A DNA stretch of 64,000 bases from Ceratorhiza oryzae-sativae (lineage: Eukaryota > Basidiomycota > Agaricomycetes > Cantharellales > Ceratobasidiaceae): positions 1 through 64,000 of the forward strand of contig JARWMV010000082.1 in NCBI GenBank assembly GCA_030998015.1, written 5' to 3'. Below are positions 47,161-57,155 of this stretch, one piece after another; the first letter of the stretch is position 1; each line of letters starts with the position of its first letter. The position numbers and the translations under genes were made by a program. The notes below the pieces were generated by a model that searched no databases, was not told where the DNA came from, and was given only the letters and a program-made list of their open reading frames with translations.

Positions 47161-47210
47161 AACAACTTGAGCCAAGTGAGTGTTTCTGCCATGCCTCATG
47201 AGGGTAAAGT

Positions 47211-48519
47211 TGTTATGGATCACTAACATTTTTCTATTATTTTAGTCTGCTCTGCCAACCTCAAGCAATGCCTCTGTAATTAATTTGTGAAATACTTGAA
47301 TTGGTATGCGCTCTGAATTGTACTATTTAGCATTCCATTAAATAGTACAAATTTCCCGCTCTCCAACGCATATTTTATTAAGTTTTTACGATAAGATCTC
47401 AGAGAGATACGGAGGTTGCGATATTTCCTCTTATCAGGAGATATTGATTACAACATCGCATTGCTCATATCTCGGCAACCGCTTATGCTATCAAAGTGAT
47501 CTTGTGCTCTATCGATAGCTAATCTTCGGCAGTATCTGCTGCCCGAAGATCGTCGCGATCCACCGGATCCTCACGCCGGAATGGCCCGAAGATCATTAGA
47601 ATCTTACTGGACCATCAATCAAGATCTAATGACTCCAGTGAGTCAGGAGAGCTTCCCAAATTGATCCAGAAGCTTCTCTGACTCACTTTATGACTCACTG
47701 AGATGTAGCCTCCATTCATTACATGTATATACTATGATAATATGATCTACAAGCCAATAGCAGGTCTCAGATGCATCAATGCCTTCAATCCACACCCTGT
47801 CTTTACTCTTTTATCCTATACTGGGCTAGGGTGTACCCCAAGTATAGCAGTACCCTCTTTTGATGATTGCACTGGCATGCATGTATCTATTTGGCTCTGG
47901 AATGCCCTCCTCAGGGTATAAAAGGACCTCCTCTGAGGCCCTTCCAGACCACCTCCCTTCCTCTCTACACAACCCAGACCGGTTATTGGTTTCTTTTTCT
48001 CTTTCTATTTCTCTTGTCTGTGTGTGATTTCTTATATAACTAGTACTGAGGAATAAAGTACCATATTAGTTATATACTGTCTGATCATTGTATCTTATAT
48101 ACAGAGATATATAAGGATACAATATTGCCTGATTGAGCATGACATTAAGTACCAGCTATTAGAGGAAATCTAAGTACCTGTAGCTGAGGAAGTACATGCA
48201 TTAGGCAGCCCACCATCTATCCTATAAGCTATCACTTAAGCCTAGTATTAAGATTAGTATCAGTTAGTCCAAGCAACTAGGGCTGAACTACATTTAAGAT
48301 ATCTAAGGGAACCTGACCGTAGTAGTCTTGCTCTTTATACCTATAAATTAGTCAGTTTACACTGAAAGATTAAGACTACCTTGAGTGTTACTTGATCGCA
48401 TTGCAACTACTTTGAGCCTTCTTACTCTAGTCTAAGAAGTATTGAGTACAATTAGTGTATACTAACATATCTACAATTGCTTAAGCTCTAGATATTCAAG
48501 TGTACCCTGACCTGTAACA
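47211..48519 (+). mobile_element. Solo LTR family A, copy 8 (1309 bp)
   Basis: TGTTATGGATCACTAAC to CCTGACCTGTAACA. The left flank is AAAGT and the right is AGTTC, which fits a duplication AAAGT after loss of bases in the A run at the junction. TATA box and AATAAA are kept. Confidence 0.88.
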
Positions 48520-48840
48520 AGTTCCAAGTGTATACAAACAAGTTAGTTTTGACTCCCTGTGGTCAAGTTCAAAGTAACACAACCACACAAACACTTCAAC
48601 CAGATATATTCAAACTCTACTCTGTGCTCCTTAGTTTCAGCCCCCTCCCTCTCTCCCTCTTCCAGCATCCACTCTGCTTCTTTGATACTTGCTCCCCCAC
48701 ATAATCGACCTTACCTGTGACACCCACAGTCTCTACCTTCCATTTAACTCAACAAACACTGGACATTTGGTCACCATTGCAATTTTTTCCATTTTTTTGC
48801 TTAGGATCTTGCACATAGATTTACCCCCTCTGGTTCTGCC

Positions 48841-49573
48841 ATGCCTCCTAGATGTCAGCCAAGGAAACCCACCAATCCCAACAAGACCCCCCAGCCCAAG
48901 AGAAGCACCAAACCAAAGGCAATCAAACACAAGCATGAAGTTCCCAATGCACTGTACAGCAGCCCATTGAGTATGCAGAGATGGCCAAGGTTGAGTGACA
49001 ACAGAAGCAGCAGCAGGCTGTGGCTGTCAAGAACAACATTGTTCCACCACCTGATGCTGTTACTGATACCACCCAGGCCCCACATTGAGAGGGGCTTTGC
49101 TCAAGAAAGTATTTGTATGCAGATGGAAAGGCTCCAAGAATTCTCCCTTCAGACCACAAGCACAAAGCCAAGGAACAGCAGACTGTGCAAGTGCAAGTTC
49201 AAATCCCTGTCCCTCATCTTGAGGGGCAAGAAGGCATGTGTATATTTCCCTGTCATTTCATGCTCATGCTTGCTCACCTGAGTAAAAAAAAAAAAAAACT
49301 TATAGATATCCCTGCCTCAGCTTTACCAGAGCCTGAGAACACCAATGTCTGGGCTGCTACCTATGCTTCCATGGTCTTGGAATTGTTCAATTTGGCTACC
49401 ACCATCAATTCTTGCCCCCCAGCAAATGGACCAACTGAAGAACCTGATGTAGAAGACACCAGGTCTATGGCAACCACCAAGATGAAAGATTCTGAAGATT
49501 CTTCAGTTGACAAAGGCAAAGCAGCTAACAAAGGCTATATTGACAATCAGAGCAGTTTTTCTGAAGTTCAGGT
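48841..49573 (+). pseudogene. Unrecognised basic/acidic protein remnant of a mobile element
   Basis: An ATG at 48841 begins MPPRCQPRKPTNPNKTPQPK (very basic). With a frame shift near 48980 the reading continues through YADGKAPRILPSDHKHKAKEQ, ALPEPENTNVWAATYASM and an acidic tail (ATTKMKDSEDSSVDKGKA). A pyrimidine-rich promoter-like stretch precedes it, and a run of 13-14 A lies near 49286. It ends where LTR-B2 begins. It looks like the first part of a transposon gene, but no domain was recognised. Confidence 0.35.
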
Positions 49574-49941
49574 TGTCATGGCCTAGACCATGACGTGGAT
49601 TTTATTATGATTTTTGTATATTTTATAAATCTCTCCTTTTCATATTTTTGGACAAGTCCTGTTTAATCGGATATATGCACAGAATTACTTACATGATCAC
49701 ATGACCTTGTTGTTGTTTATGTTCTGTTTGTACCTTCTGGAATATTCCATTACATGGCACCATTCTCACATCGTATGATAGTTGTCTTGCACCATATGTG
49801 TATTTGATATAGCTCATCATATGAATATATAAGGGAGAGTCTGAGAGCCTTAAGCTTCAGAACTCGACCTCCTGTCGTATCCCCTCTACTACCTGTGTGA
49901 CTCACCAGTCCATAGTCCCTGCCCAGTCCTCTAAGGACAAG
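49574..49941 (+). mobile_element. LTR family B, copy 2 (5' part only)
   Basis: It starts TGTCATGGCCTAGACCATGAC, includes CTTGCACC...GAATATATAAGGGAGAGTC (TATA) and GCCTTAAGCTTCAGAACTC, then stops at AAGGACAAG where LTR-A9 starts. The rest of LTR-B does not continue on the other side of A9. Confidence 0.8.
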
Positions 49942-51243
49942 TGTTATGGATCACTAACATTTTCTATTATTTTAGTCTGCTCTGCCAACAAGCGATGCCT
50001 CTGTAATTAAATTGTGAAATACTCGAATTTGTATGCGCTCTGAATTGTACTATTTTCTGTTTCATTAAATAGTACAAAATTCCCGCTCTCCAACGCATAT
50101 TTTATTAAGTTTTTACGATAAGATCTCAGAGAGATACAGAGGTTGCGATATTTCCTCTAATCAGGAGATATTGATTACAACATCGCACCGCTCATATCTC
50201 GGCAACCGCTTACGCTATCAAAGCGATCTTGTGCTCTATCGATAGCCAATCTTCGGCGGTATCTGCTGCCCGAAGATCGTCGCGATCCACCGGATCCTCG
50301 CGCCGGAATGGCCCGAAGATCATTAGAATCTTACTGGACCATCAATCAAGATCTAATGACTCCAGTGAGTCAGGAGAGCTTCCCAAATTGATCCAGAAGC
50401 TTCTCTGACTCACTTTATGACTCACTGAGATGTAGCCTCCATTCATTACATGTATATACTATGATAATATGATCTACAAGCCAATAGCAGGTCTCAGATG
50501 CATCAATGCCTTCGATCCACACCCTGTCTTTACTCTTTTATCCTATACTGGGCTAGGGTGTACCCCAAGTATAGCAGTACCCTCTTTTGATGATCGCACT
50601 GGCATGCATGTATCTATTTGGCTCTGGAATGCCCTCCTCAGGGTATAAAAGGACCTCCTCTGAGGCCCTTCCAGACCACCTCCCTTCACTACTCAACCCA
50701 GACCGGTTATTGGTTTCTTTTCTCTTTCTATTTCTCTTGTCTGTGTGTGATTTCTTATATAACTAGTACTGAGGAATAAAGTACCATATTAGTTATATAC
50801 TGTCTGATCATTGTATCTTATATACAGAGATATATAAGGATACAATATTGCCTGATTGAGCGTGACATTAAGTACCAGCTATTAGAGGAAATCTAAGTAC
50901 CTGTAGCTGAGGAAGTACACGCATTAGGCAGCCCACCATCTATCCTATAAGCTATCGCTTAAGTCTAGTATTAAGATTAGTATCAGTTAGTCCAAGCGAC
51001 TAGGGCTGAACTACATTTAAGATATCTAAGGGAACCTGACCATAGTAGTCTTGCTCTTTATACCTATAAATTAGTCAGTTTACACTGTGAAAGATTAAGA
51101 CTACCTTGAGTGTTACTTGATCGCATTGCAACTATTTGAGCCTTCTTACTCTAGTCTAAGAAGTATTGAGTACGATTAGTGTATACTAACATATCTACAT
51201 TAGCTTAAGCTCTAGATATTCAAGTGTACCCTGACCCGTAACA
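49942..51243 (+). mobile_element. Solo LTR family A, copy 9 (1302 bp), no matching TSD
   Basis: TGTTATGGATCACTAAC to CCTGACCCGTAACA. The flanks ACAAG and GTTAC do not match, and LTR-B2 sequence on the left is not resumed on the right. This points to recombination between two dispersed LTRs or a deletion after insertion. It is rich in CpG in the upstream part, so young. Confidence 0.88.
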
Positions 51244-51272
51244 GTTACAATTCTTTCAAGCTGTGATGGGTT

Positions 51273-53310
51273 TCATGCTATGAAGCAGTTGACAACTTGG
51301 CAATGAATATTGTTGACACCAAACTCAGAGTGCTCAGCAAACCATTTCAGTTTGTGGTCAGGGCACATGACTAGGTAGGAGAAGAACAAACTAAATATCA
51401 ATGAACAAGATGGTGTATTTAGATTATACCTACCAACAGCAATCAAGTAGATGTCCAACTGTTCTAGGATCACACCCATGTACTTATCCCAGATGAGTAA
51501 AGCAGCTTGGGCTGCCACCCAGGTGATGGGATGCAGACCTTGGTGTAGAATGTTGTTGCATACATTGTAAAGCCAAGAACAAAGGGTAAGCATGATAGGA
51601 ATAACTTCATGTATAAGAGGAACCTCTTTCTGGGAGAAGAGGTTTGTTGGCTCCTTGAATATCTACAAATATGAGTGATAAGCTTGTGCATATAGACACC
51701 AATTCAAAGTGCATACTGCTAATGCTTGACAAAGCTTGTGAGCTAGGTCCCATTGCTCAGAGGTGAGAGCATACTGCCAAACCTTCAGCTCTGAATTATT
51801 TGTTAACAGCTGAACTTGAGTCTTGAAATGTAGGTGGCTTTTTAAAGCCATGTGATCAGTGTTCCAACAGGTTGCTATCTGTCAAGCAAGAACCTTGGCA
51901 TTGCCCTTAACACTAACACTTGGGTCACTCTCCACCAGCTGCTCAAACTCGACCATGGGTGGTGTTGAATTGTGCACATGTTGTGCAAGCCCAGCCACCT
52001 GCACATGATAATGCTTGGTCAGGCGATTATATTCAAGTAGAGCAGATTGGATCACCTTTGTCATGATATGGCAAGCACAAGAAAGTTCATTGCTGCTGAG
52101 GTGCATGCCTGAGGCTGCCATAACTTGTAGTACTTGTGTGCCAACCCTCTCATGGCCTAGACCATGACCACGATTTTATTACAAATTTCAATCATTTTAT
52201 TTATCACACATTTCTTTGTATTTTTGGACAAGTCCGTCTATTCAGATATATGCAGTTTATTTACCTTGATGTCATGTGACCTTGTTGATTGTTGACTCAA
52301 TGTTTGGTCTTGCCAGAAGGTTCTGTAGTGATGTGGCATAGTTACTTCTTATTGGTCCTGGTATTTGATATGTACTGCCTTGGCCATGAATATGTAAAGG
52401 GAGAGTCTGAGAGCCTTAAGCCTCAGAACTCAACCTCCTGTTCTACCCTCTTTGTTGTCTACCCTCTAGGCCACCAAGCCAGAGGTCCCTTGCCCAGCTA
52501 TCTTCATAGCAAGTGCACCCTTACTCTACCCTGTGTCTCATCACACCAAACCCCTTGCTCACTGTGCATTCTACCCTAGATGTTGCAGTTTGACCTCCAG
52601 CTGTTATAGCCCATAGGTCCGCCATTGCCTCATCAGTGTTTGGCCTTAATTGTGACAGTGTGGCCTTTACAAACCCCTTTAATAACTCCATTGTTGTGTT
52701 CAAGTTTGTCTGGGTCAACTTCTTCTATGGAATTGTCAGGTTCTTAATTGGGGTCATTAGTATTGGGCACTGTAGTGTTTTGACCTGAACTTGATCCTCC
52801 AGCTTTAGAGCAACATGTTGTAAATAGTGACATAAATGCCTAGGAGTAAAGAAAGCATTAGGTTATTCATGCAAAACCAGTGAAAGAATTATCCCTTGGC
52901 CATAAGATTGAGAATATGGGTGAAGCAGTGGGTACAAGCATTTGATCCCCCAAACAAAGGCACTAAATTGTGAAGATGCACAGAAAGTGTATCATTATTG
53001 CCAGCATTATCAGTGCAAATAGAGAGGGTCTTCTTGTATAAGCAACCTATTACTACATGTATAGAATAAAATCAACCTACTTTTTTCTTCAATGCCAAAG
53101 CATTTGAGGCAGTCTTATACATGCTTCACCAAGTAGTTGCCAGTATGTGCTTCAGTCAGCCTAAAGCAAGTGTGAGTACTAAGGATATGACTGAAGTATC
53201 TTTGGCAGGAGGATGACCACCAGCCTGAATTTGCAATTATGGCTTGCACCTCAGCTGAAAATCTCATTCTCTTTTCTAAGCTTTTTCCTCTATTCTTGTT
53301 ATACACTTTC
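51273..53310 (-). pseudogene. Second hAT-family transposase remnant (hAT2), split by LTR-B3
   Basis: On the minus strand, from 53.3 kb down, come AEVQAIIANSGWWSSSCQRYFSHIL, TEAHTGNYLVKHVYKTAS and SICTDNAGNNDTLSVHLHNL...CFTHILNLMAK (hAT core). LTR-B3 follows, then LHLSSNELSCACHIMTKVIQS, WDLAHKLCQALAV, VPLIHEVIPIMLTLCSWLYN, AALLIWDKYMGVILEQLDIYLIA and, after a probable intron, MCPDHKLKWFAEH. The C-terminal dimerisation block is missing (cut by A9). It differs from hAT1 in sequence. Confidence 0.75.
52148..52657 (+). mobile_element. Solo LTR family B, copy 3 (about 510 bp)
   Basis: It aligns with the reverse complement of 9326-9854: TCATGGCCTAGACCATGACC at the left, AATATGTAAAGGGAGAGTCTGAG in the promoter position, and an end near AATTGTGACA. 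The first bases are damaged (TCTCATGG for TGTCATGG). No target duplication could be confirmed. Confidence 0.75.
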
Positions 53311-54144
53311 CTACTTGTCTATGCACTAGAAGACTTTGGCATACTGTACAAATTTCCTGGGAATTTTCTGTGCCCCCCTGGAGCTGTGAACAATGAATAT
53401 GTGAGGAGCACCCTTGTGCTCAACCTCAGGCCTGGCAGCCACATGACAACCTGCCAGTAACTTGAAACCAAAGGGAAGAAGAAAAACCACCATTGATATA
53501 AATGTAGCTCCAGAAACAATTGAGTATGAAGAACTGCTGATGGTCACCCCAACACATCCAATGCAGATTGCACCAGAAAACAACAGAACCTTCCTAGACA
53601 ACAAAGAGATCCTAAAACTTGACAAACAACCAACCCTAGACAATATCTTGTGCACTCTTGATGGACTAGCCACAAACTTGGACCTGAAGGAGAAGGAAAT
53701 ACAAGCAGGGATTATTTCCCTCACAAGAATATGTAAGAGCAACCTCATGCTCATACTGACTCCATTAGTAGCAGCAGAAACAACAAATGCACTATGCAAT
53801 CACATCAGGTTGTTAAGAGAAGACAAGGCCAAGAGAACCAAGGAAATGCATAAGTTGCTGGAGGAGAAAAAATCTGACCTAGAGAAAGAGAGGTTGAGCC
53901 TCACCAAAGAATGAAGCTGGCTGTTAGTGCCAATGAAAGAAATGAAGAGTGAGTTGGAAAAACTAGGTACCAAAACCACACAATTATCCAAGAAAATTGA
54001 GTTGTCCACAAAAGCTATGGAGCAGGCCACAGATGAACTGCACATCAGCAGCTATATGGAAAATCCAGGGATGAGACCAGGAGAGAGGCCACACAACACA
54101 TAGAACAGCAGTGCAACATGGGGAGGTTGGGGTATGGGCACAGG

Positions 54145-54834
54145 TGTTGCAACCTCTGAAAGTGGTTGTTGGATTTGCTTTACAAGTGGCTAATGCCTCT
54201 GATGGGTCTGGACTATGTCTGGACTACTGCTGATGCATGGCTTGTCTTGGCTTGATGCCTTGTGTGTGTCTACTGTTTTGTGGCTTGACACCATCTGCAC
54301 TTATGTGCTCATGGCTGATGGACACCTGTTGCTGAATAAGCAACTGTGGACAGCAGCTAAGTCAGATGCTCAGTGCTGGGGCTTGCAACATGGTCTTGAC
54401 TCAAGACCCTTCTAGCTGTTACTTAAGCTAATAAGTCAGCTAGGGACTGTTCTTCACACTGGATGCTTTAGAGGGGAATTGATGAGGTAGAGCAAGCTGG
54501 GGTAGACTGGCTTGCTCTCCTTGCTTTTATACTATTCTAACCAAGGGAGTGACTAAGTGTACATGCAGGATGAGTAAGAATGAATGGCAGTAATCAGTCA
54601 GCCAGTTACTAATAATAGTATGTCCATCAGTCAGCAAGTAACTAATAATAGTAGCATGAGCTAGGTGAATGGCAGTGATCAGTAAGCAAGTGACTAATAA
54701 TAGGACAAGGATCAGTAAGCAGGTGGAGGTGCCTACTTATGAAGTGGAGGTGGTCAAGCCATGAGACAAAGGTGGAAAACAAAGGAAGAGAAAATGATGG
54801 TTAGCCACAAGACCTTTGATTGTGGCTCATGACA
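54145..54834 (-). mobile_element. Solo LTR family D, copy 2 (690 bp), TSD ACAGG
   Basis: TGTTGCAACCTC to GTGGCTCATGACA, flanked by ACAGG (54140-54144 and 54835-54839). In the minus direction AGTATAAAAGCAAGG is a TATA box. It holds several short repeats of ACTAATAATAG with CAGTAAGCAAG words (about 54600-54720). It is inserted in LINE2 ORF1. Confidence 0.88.
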
Positions 54835-55587
54835 ACAGGTATGTCATGGGGCAGAAACATGACAAATCCAAGCTGGGCACCCAGCACACAGGCAGGTGGG
54901 GATACAGGCTTGGCTACACTAACAGATATGGACAAGGACAGGGTCACACAGGAGAAAGAAGAACTAGAGAAAGTCAAGGTGTCTGAGAATAAGAGGGACC
55001 AACAACTCCTACTGGATGCAGAGGAACAAGACAGCAAGAAGAGCACAGAAGGCCTCTTGGCAGTGAATATTGAGGATGAAATCAACACAGTGCTCACAAA
55101 ACTACAGGAAGACACAACTCTTGAAAACTGTCTGACAGAACCTACAGTGTGCCTTAGAGTAATTTGTCAACCCAAAGGTGGCATCCTAGTGTTGTTCAAT
55201 TCTAGAAAGGCCACAGAATTTGTGGCACAACCAGAGGTCTTCAAAGTTTTCAATTCTCACCTTTCCTTCCTGCTCAAAGTTGTTCAATGCTTATATAAAA
55301 TTGTTGTTAAGCAAGTCCCAGTGGAAACTGAACTAAACGATGAGACAGCAAGAGAGATGGAGGTGATCAATAACCTAGTGAACAGGGAGATAGTCAACAT
55401 GAGATGGATGAAACTGGTCCAAAGGCAAGCACAAACCCAAAGACATGCCCATGTTCTCTTAGAATTACAAACCAAGACAGGAGCTAATGATTTTATAAGT
55501 ACCAAGAGAATTGTAGGAGGAAGAGTGTGTGACTCATCAAAATACCTCACAGAGGTGTTCTGGTGCTTCAGATGCCAGAAACCCAGA

Positions 55588-56363
55588 TGTCGTGACCCTC
55601 TGGAGGCTCCCTTGTGGAGCACTTAAGTAGTGGCTGCGTTGACGGTTTGGTGCTATGCGGTATGTATTGAGTGTTCTAGTTACAGTGTTTGCTATGGTCT
55701 ATGGTGGTTGACGAGATAAAGCAAGCTGAGGTGTCCAGTCTTGCTTTATCCTCCTTATATACCTGTGGCTGCGGTGGCTGCGGACGTATTATCTAAGCAC
55801 ACTCCGCAGTAGGTGTAGGTTATGTATAGTACTATGGGTTAGGTAATTGTTTGTCTTAAGTTTGTGCGGCTCCGAATCTTATAGAGCCGCGCAAGGTCCG
55901 AGGGTCATGTGACCTTTTGGACTTAAGCACCCGGCGCTTAATCGCTGAATAAGCGCCGAGGTCACGTGACAACTCGCTCCTCGCTCCAGGTAACATGGGA
56001 GAGAAACGCTGGAGCGAGTTCAGGGTAACCACCGGCGCTTAATCATTGGTAAGCGCCGAGATCACGTGACAACTCGCTCCTCGCTCCAGGTAACATGGGA
56101 GAGAAACGCTGGAGCGAGTTCAGGGTAACCACCGGCGCTTAATCGCTGGATAAGCGCCGAGATCACGTGACAACTCGCTCCTCGCTCCAGGTAACATGGG
56201 AGAGAAACGCTGGAGCGAGTTCAGGGTAACCACCGGCGCTTAATCGTTAGGTAAGCGCCGAGATCACGTGACCTTGTTTATGGTTTGTTCCGCTTCGGGA
56301 AAAATGCCATAAATCTGTACAATATTCGGTTGTTAGGTTATGTCTGCTAGGCGGGTCATAACA
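55588..56363 (-). mobile_element. Solo LTR family C, copy 2 (776 bp), TSD CCAGA
   Basis: TGTCGTGACC to GCGGGTCATAACA, flanked by CCAGA (55583-55587 and 56364-56368). It keeps its CpGs, so it is young compared with the CpG-free LINE it entered. On the minus strand the upstream part holds three tandem repeats of about 110 bp, each with GATCACGTGAC or GTCACGTGAC, and a TATATAAGGAGG promoter word. Confidence 0.93.
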
Positions 56364-57155
56364 CCAGACACAGGAAGCAAGACTGCAAGAACCCAACTCC
56401 CATGTGTGGATCATGCACTGGTCCACACATGTCAGATCAATGCAACAATCTGGGGGTATACTGGTGCACTGTCTGCACAGATGGCCTGAATTGAGACACA
56501 GGAAAAAGGCCATCCAGCATACAATCAAAACTGCCTGAACTTTGTGCAATGCAATGCTCAACAGTCTAAACATATCCCAGACAGGCTTTTCACATACTAT
56601 GTCACTGAAGAAGAGTGGACCTGGGAGCTCCTATCACAGTGTGTAAGGAACACTTACACTCCTTGCCCTACCTTAGGAAGTGTACAAATTCAAGACAAAA
56701 CAAACACCACAACAACAAGGCTGTTGTCTCCCCCAAGAGCATATACACCAAGTAGACCCACCAAGGAACCACAGACAAACAGGGAGGTCAACACAGATTT
56801 GAGGGCCCCTCCAGGGTAGGCTGACCCATGTCTCACCTGATGGCTGATATACTGGTGCAAACTACACCTCAATCTTCATCCCAATCCCTGTCTTGTTCAT
56901 CCTCAAGATCTTTCTCTTGACTTGGTTCCAGGTCCCAAGCCACCTCAATAGCCACACCAGACAACCTGGACAGGACCATTGTAGCCCCAAGCCCTGTATG
57001 CCCACTTAGGCAGCTGACCCTTTTCCAATCTAGTACCCCACCTCTTACTGTTCCACATGCCCAATCCCTCTTGCCTTTTGTGCAAGGAAGGACTCCATCT
57101 CCTGCACTGACAACCCAGATTTCTATGTCACAACCCACCTTCCCTGCATCCTGCC

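Noticed and set aside
53239..53460. 73-codon plus-strand frame starting MACTSAENLI
   Set aside because: It is partly antisense to the hAT2 N-terminal region, which shows recognisable family motifs, and the rest is probably LINE2 5' leader.
55905..56270. Three regular units of about 110 bp considered as a satellite or array of its own
   Set aside because: They lie inside a solo LTR with clean ends and TSD, and two units occur at the same place in LTR-C1.
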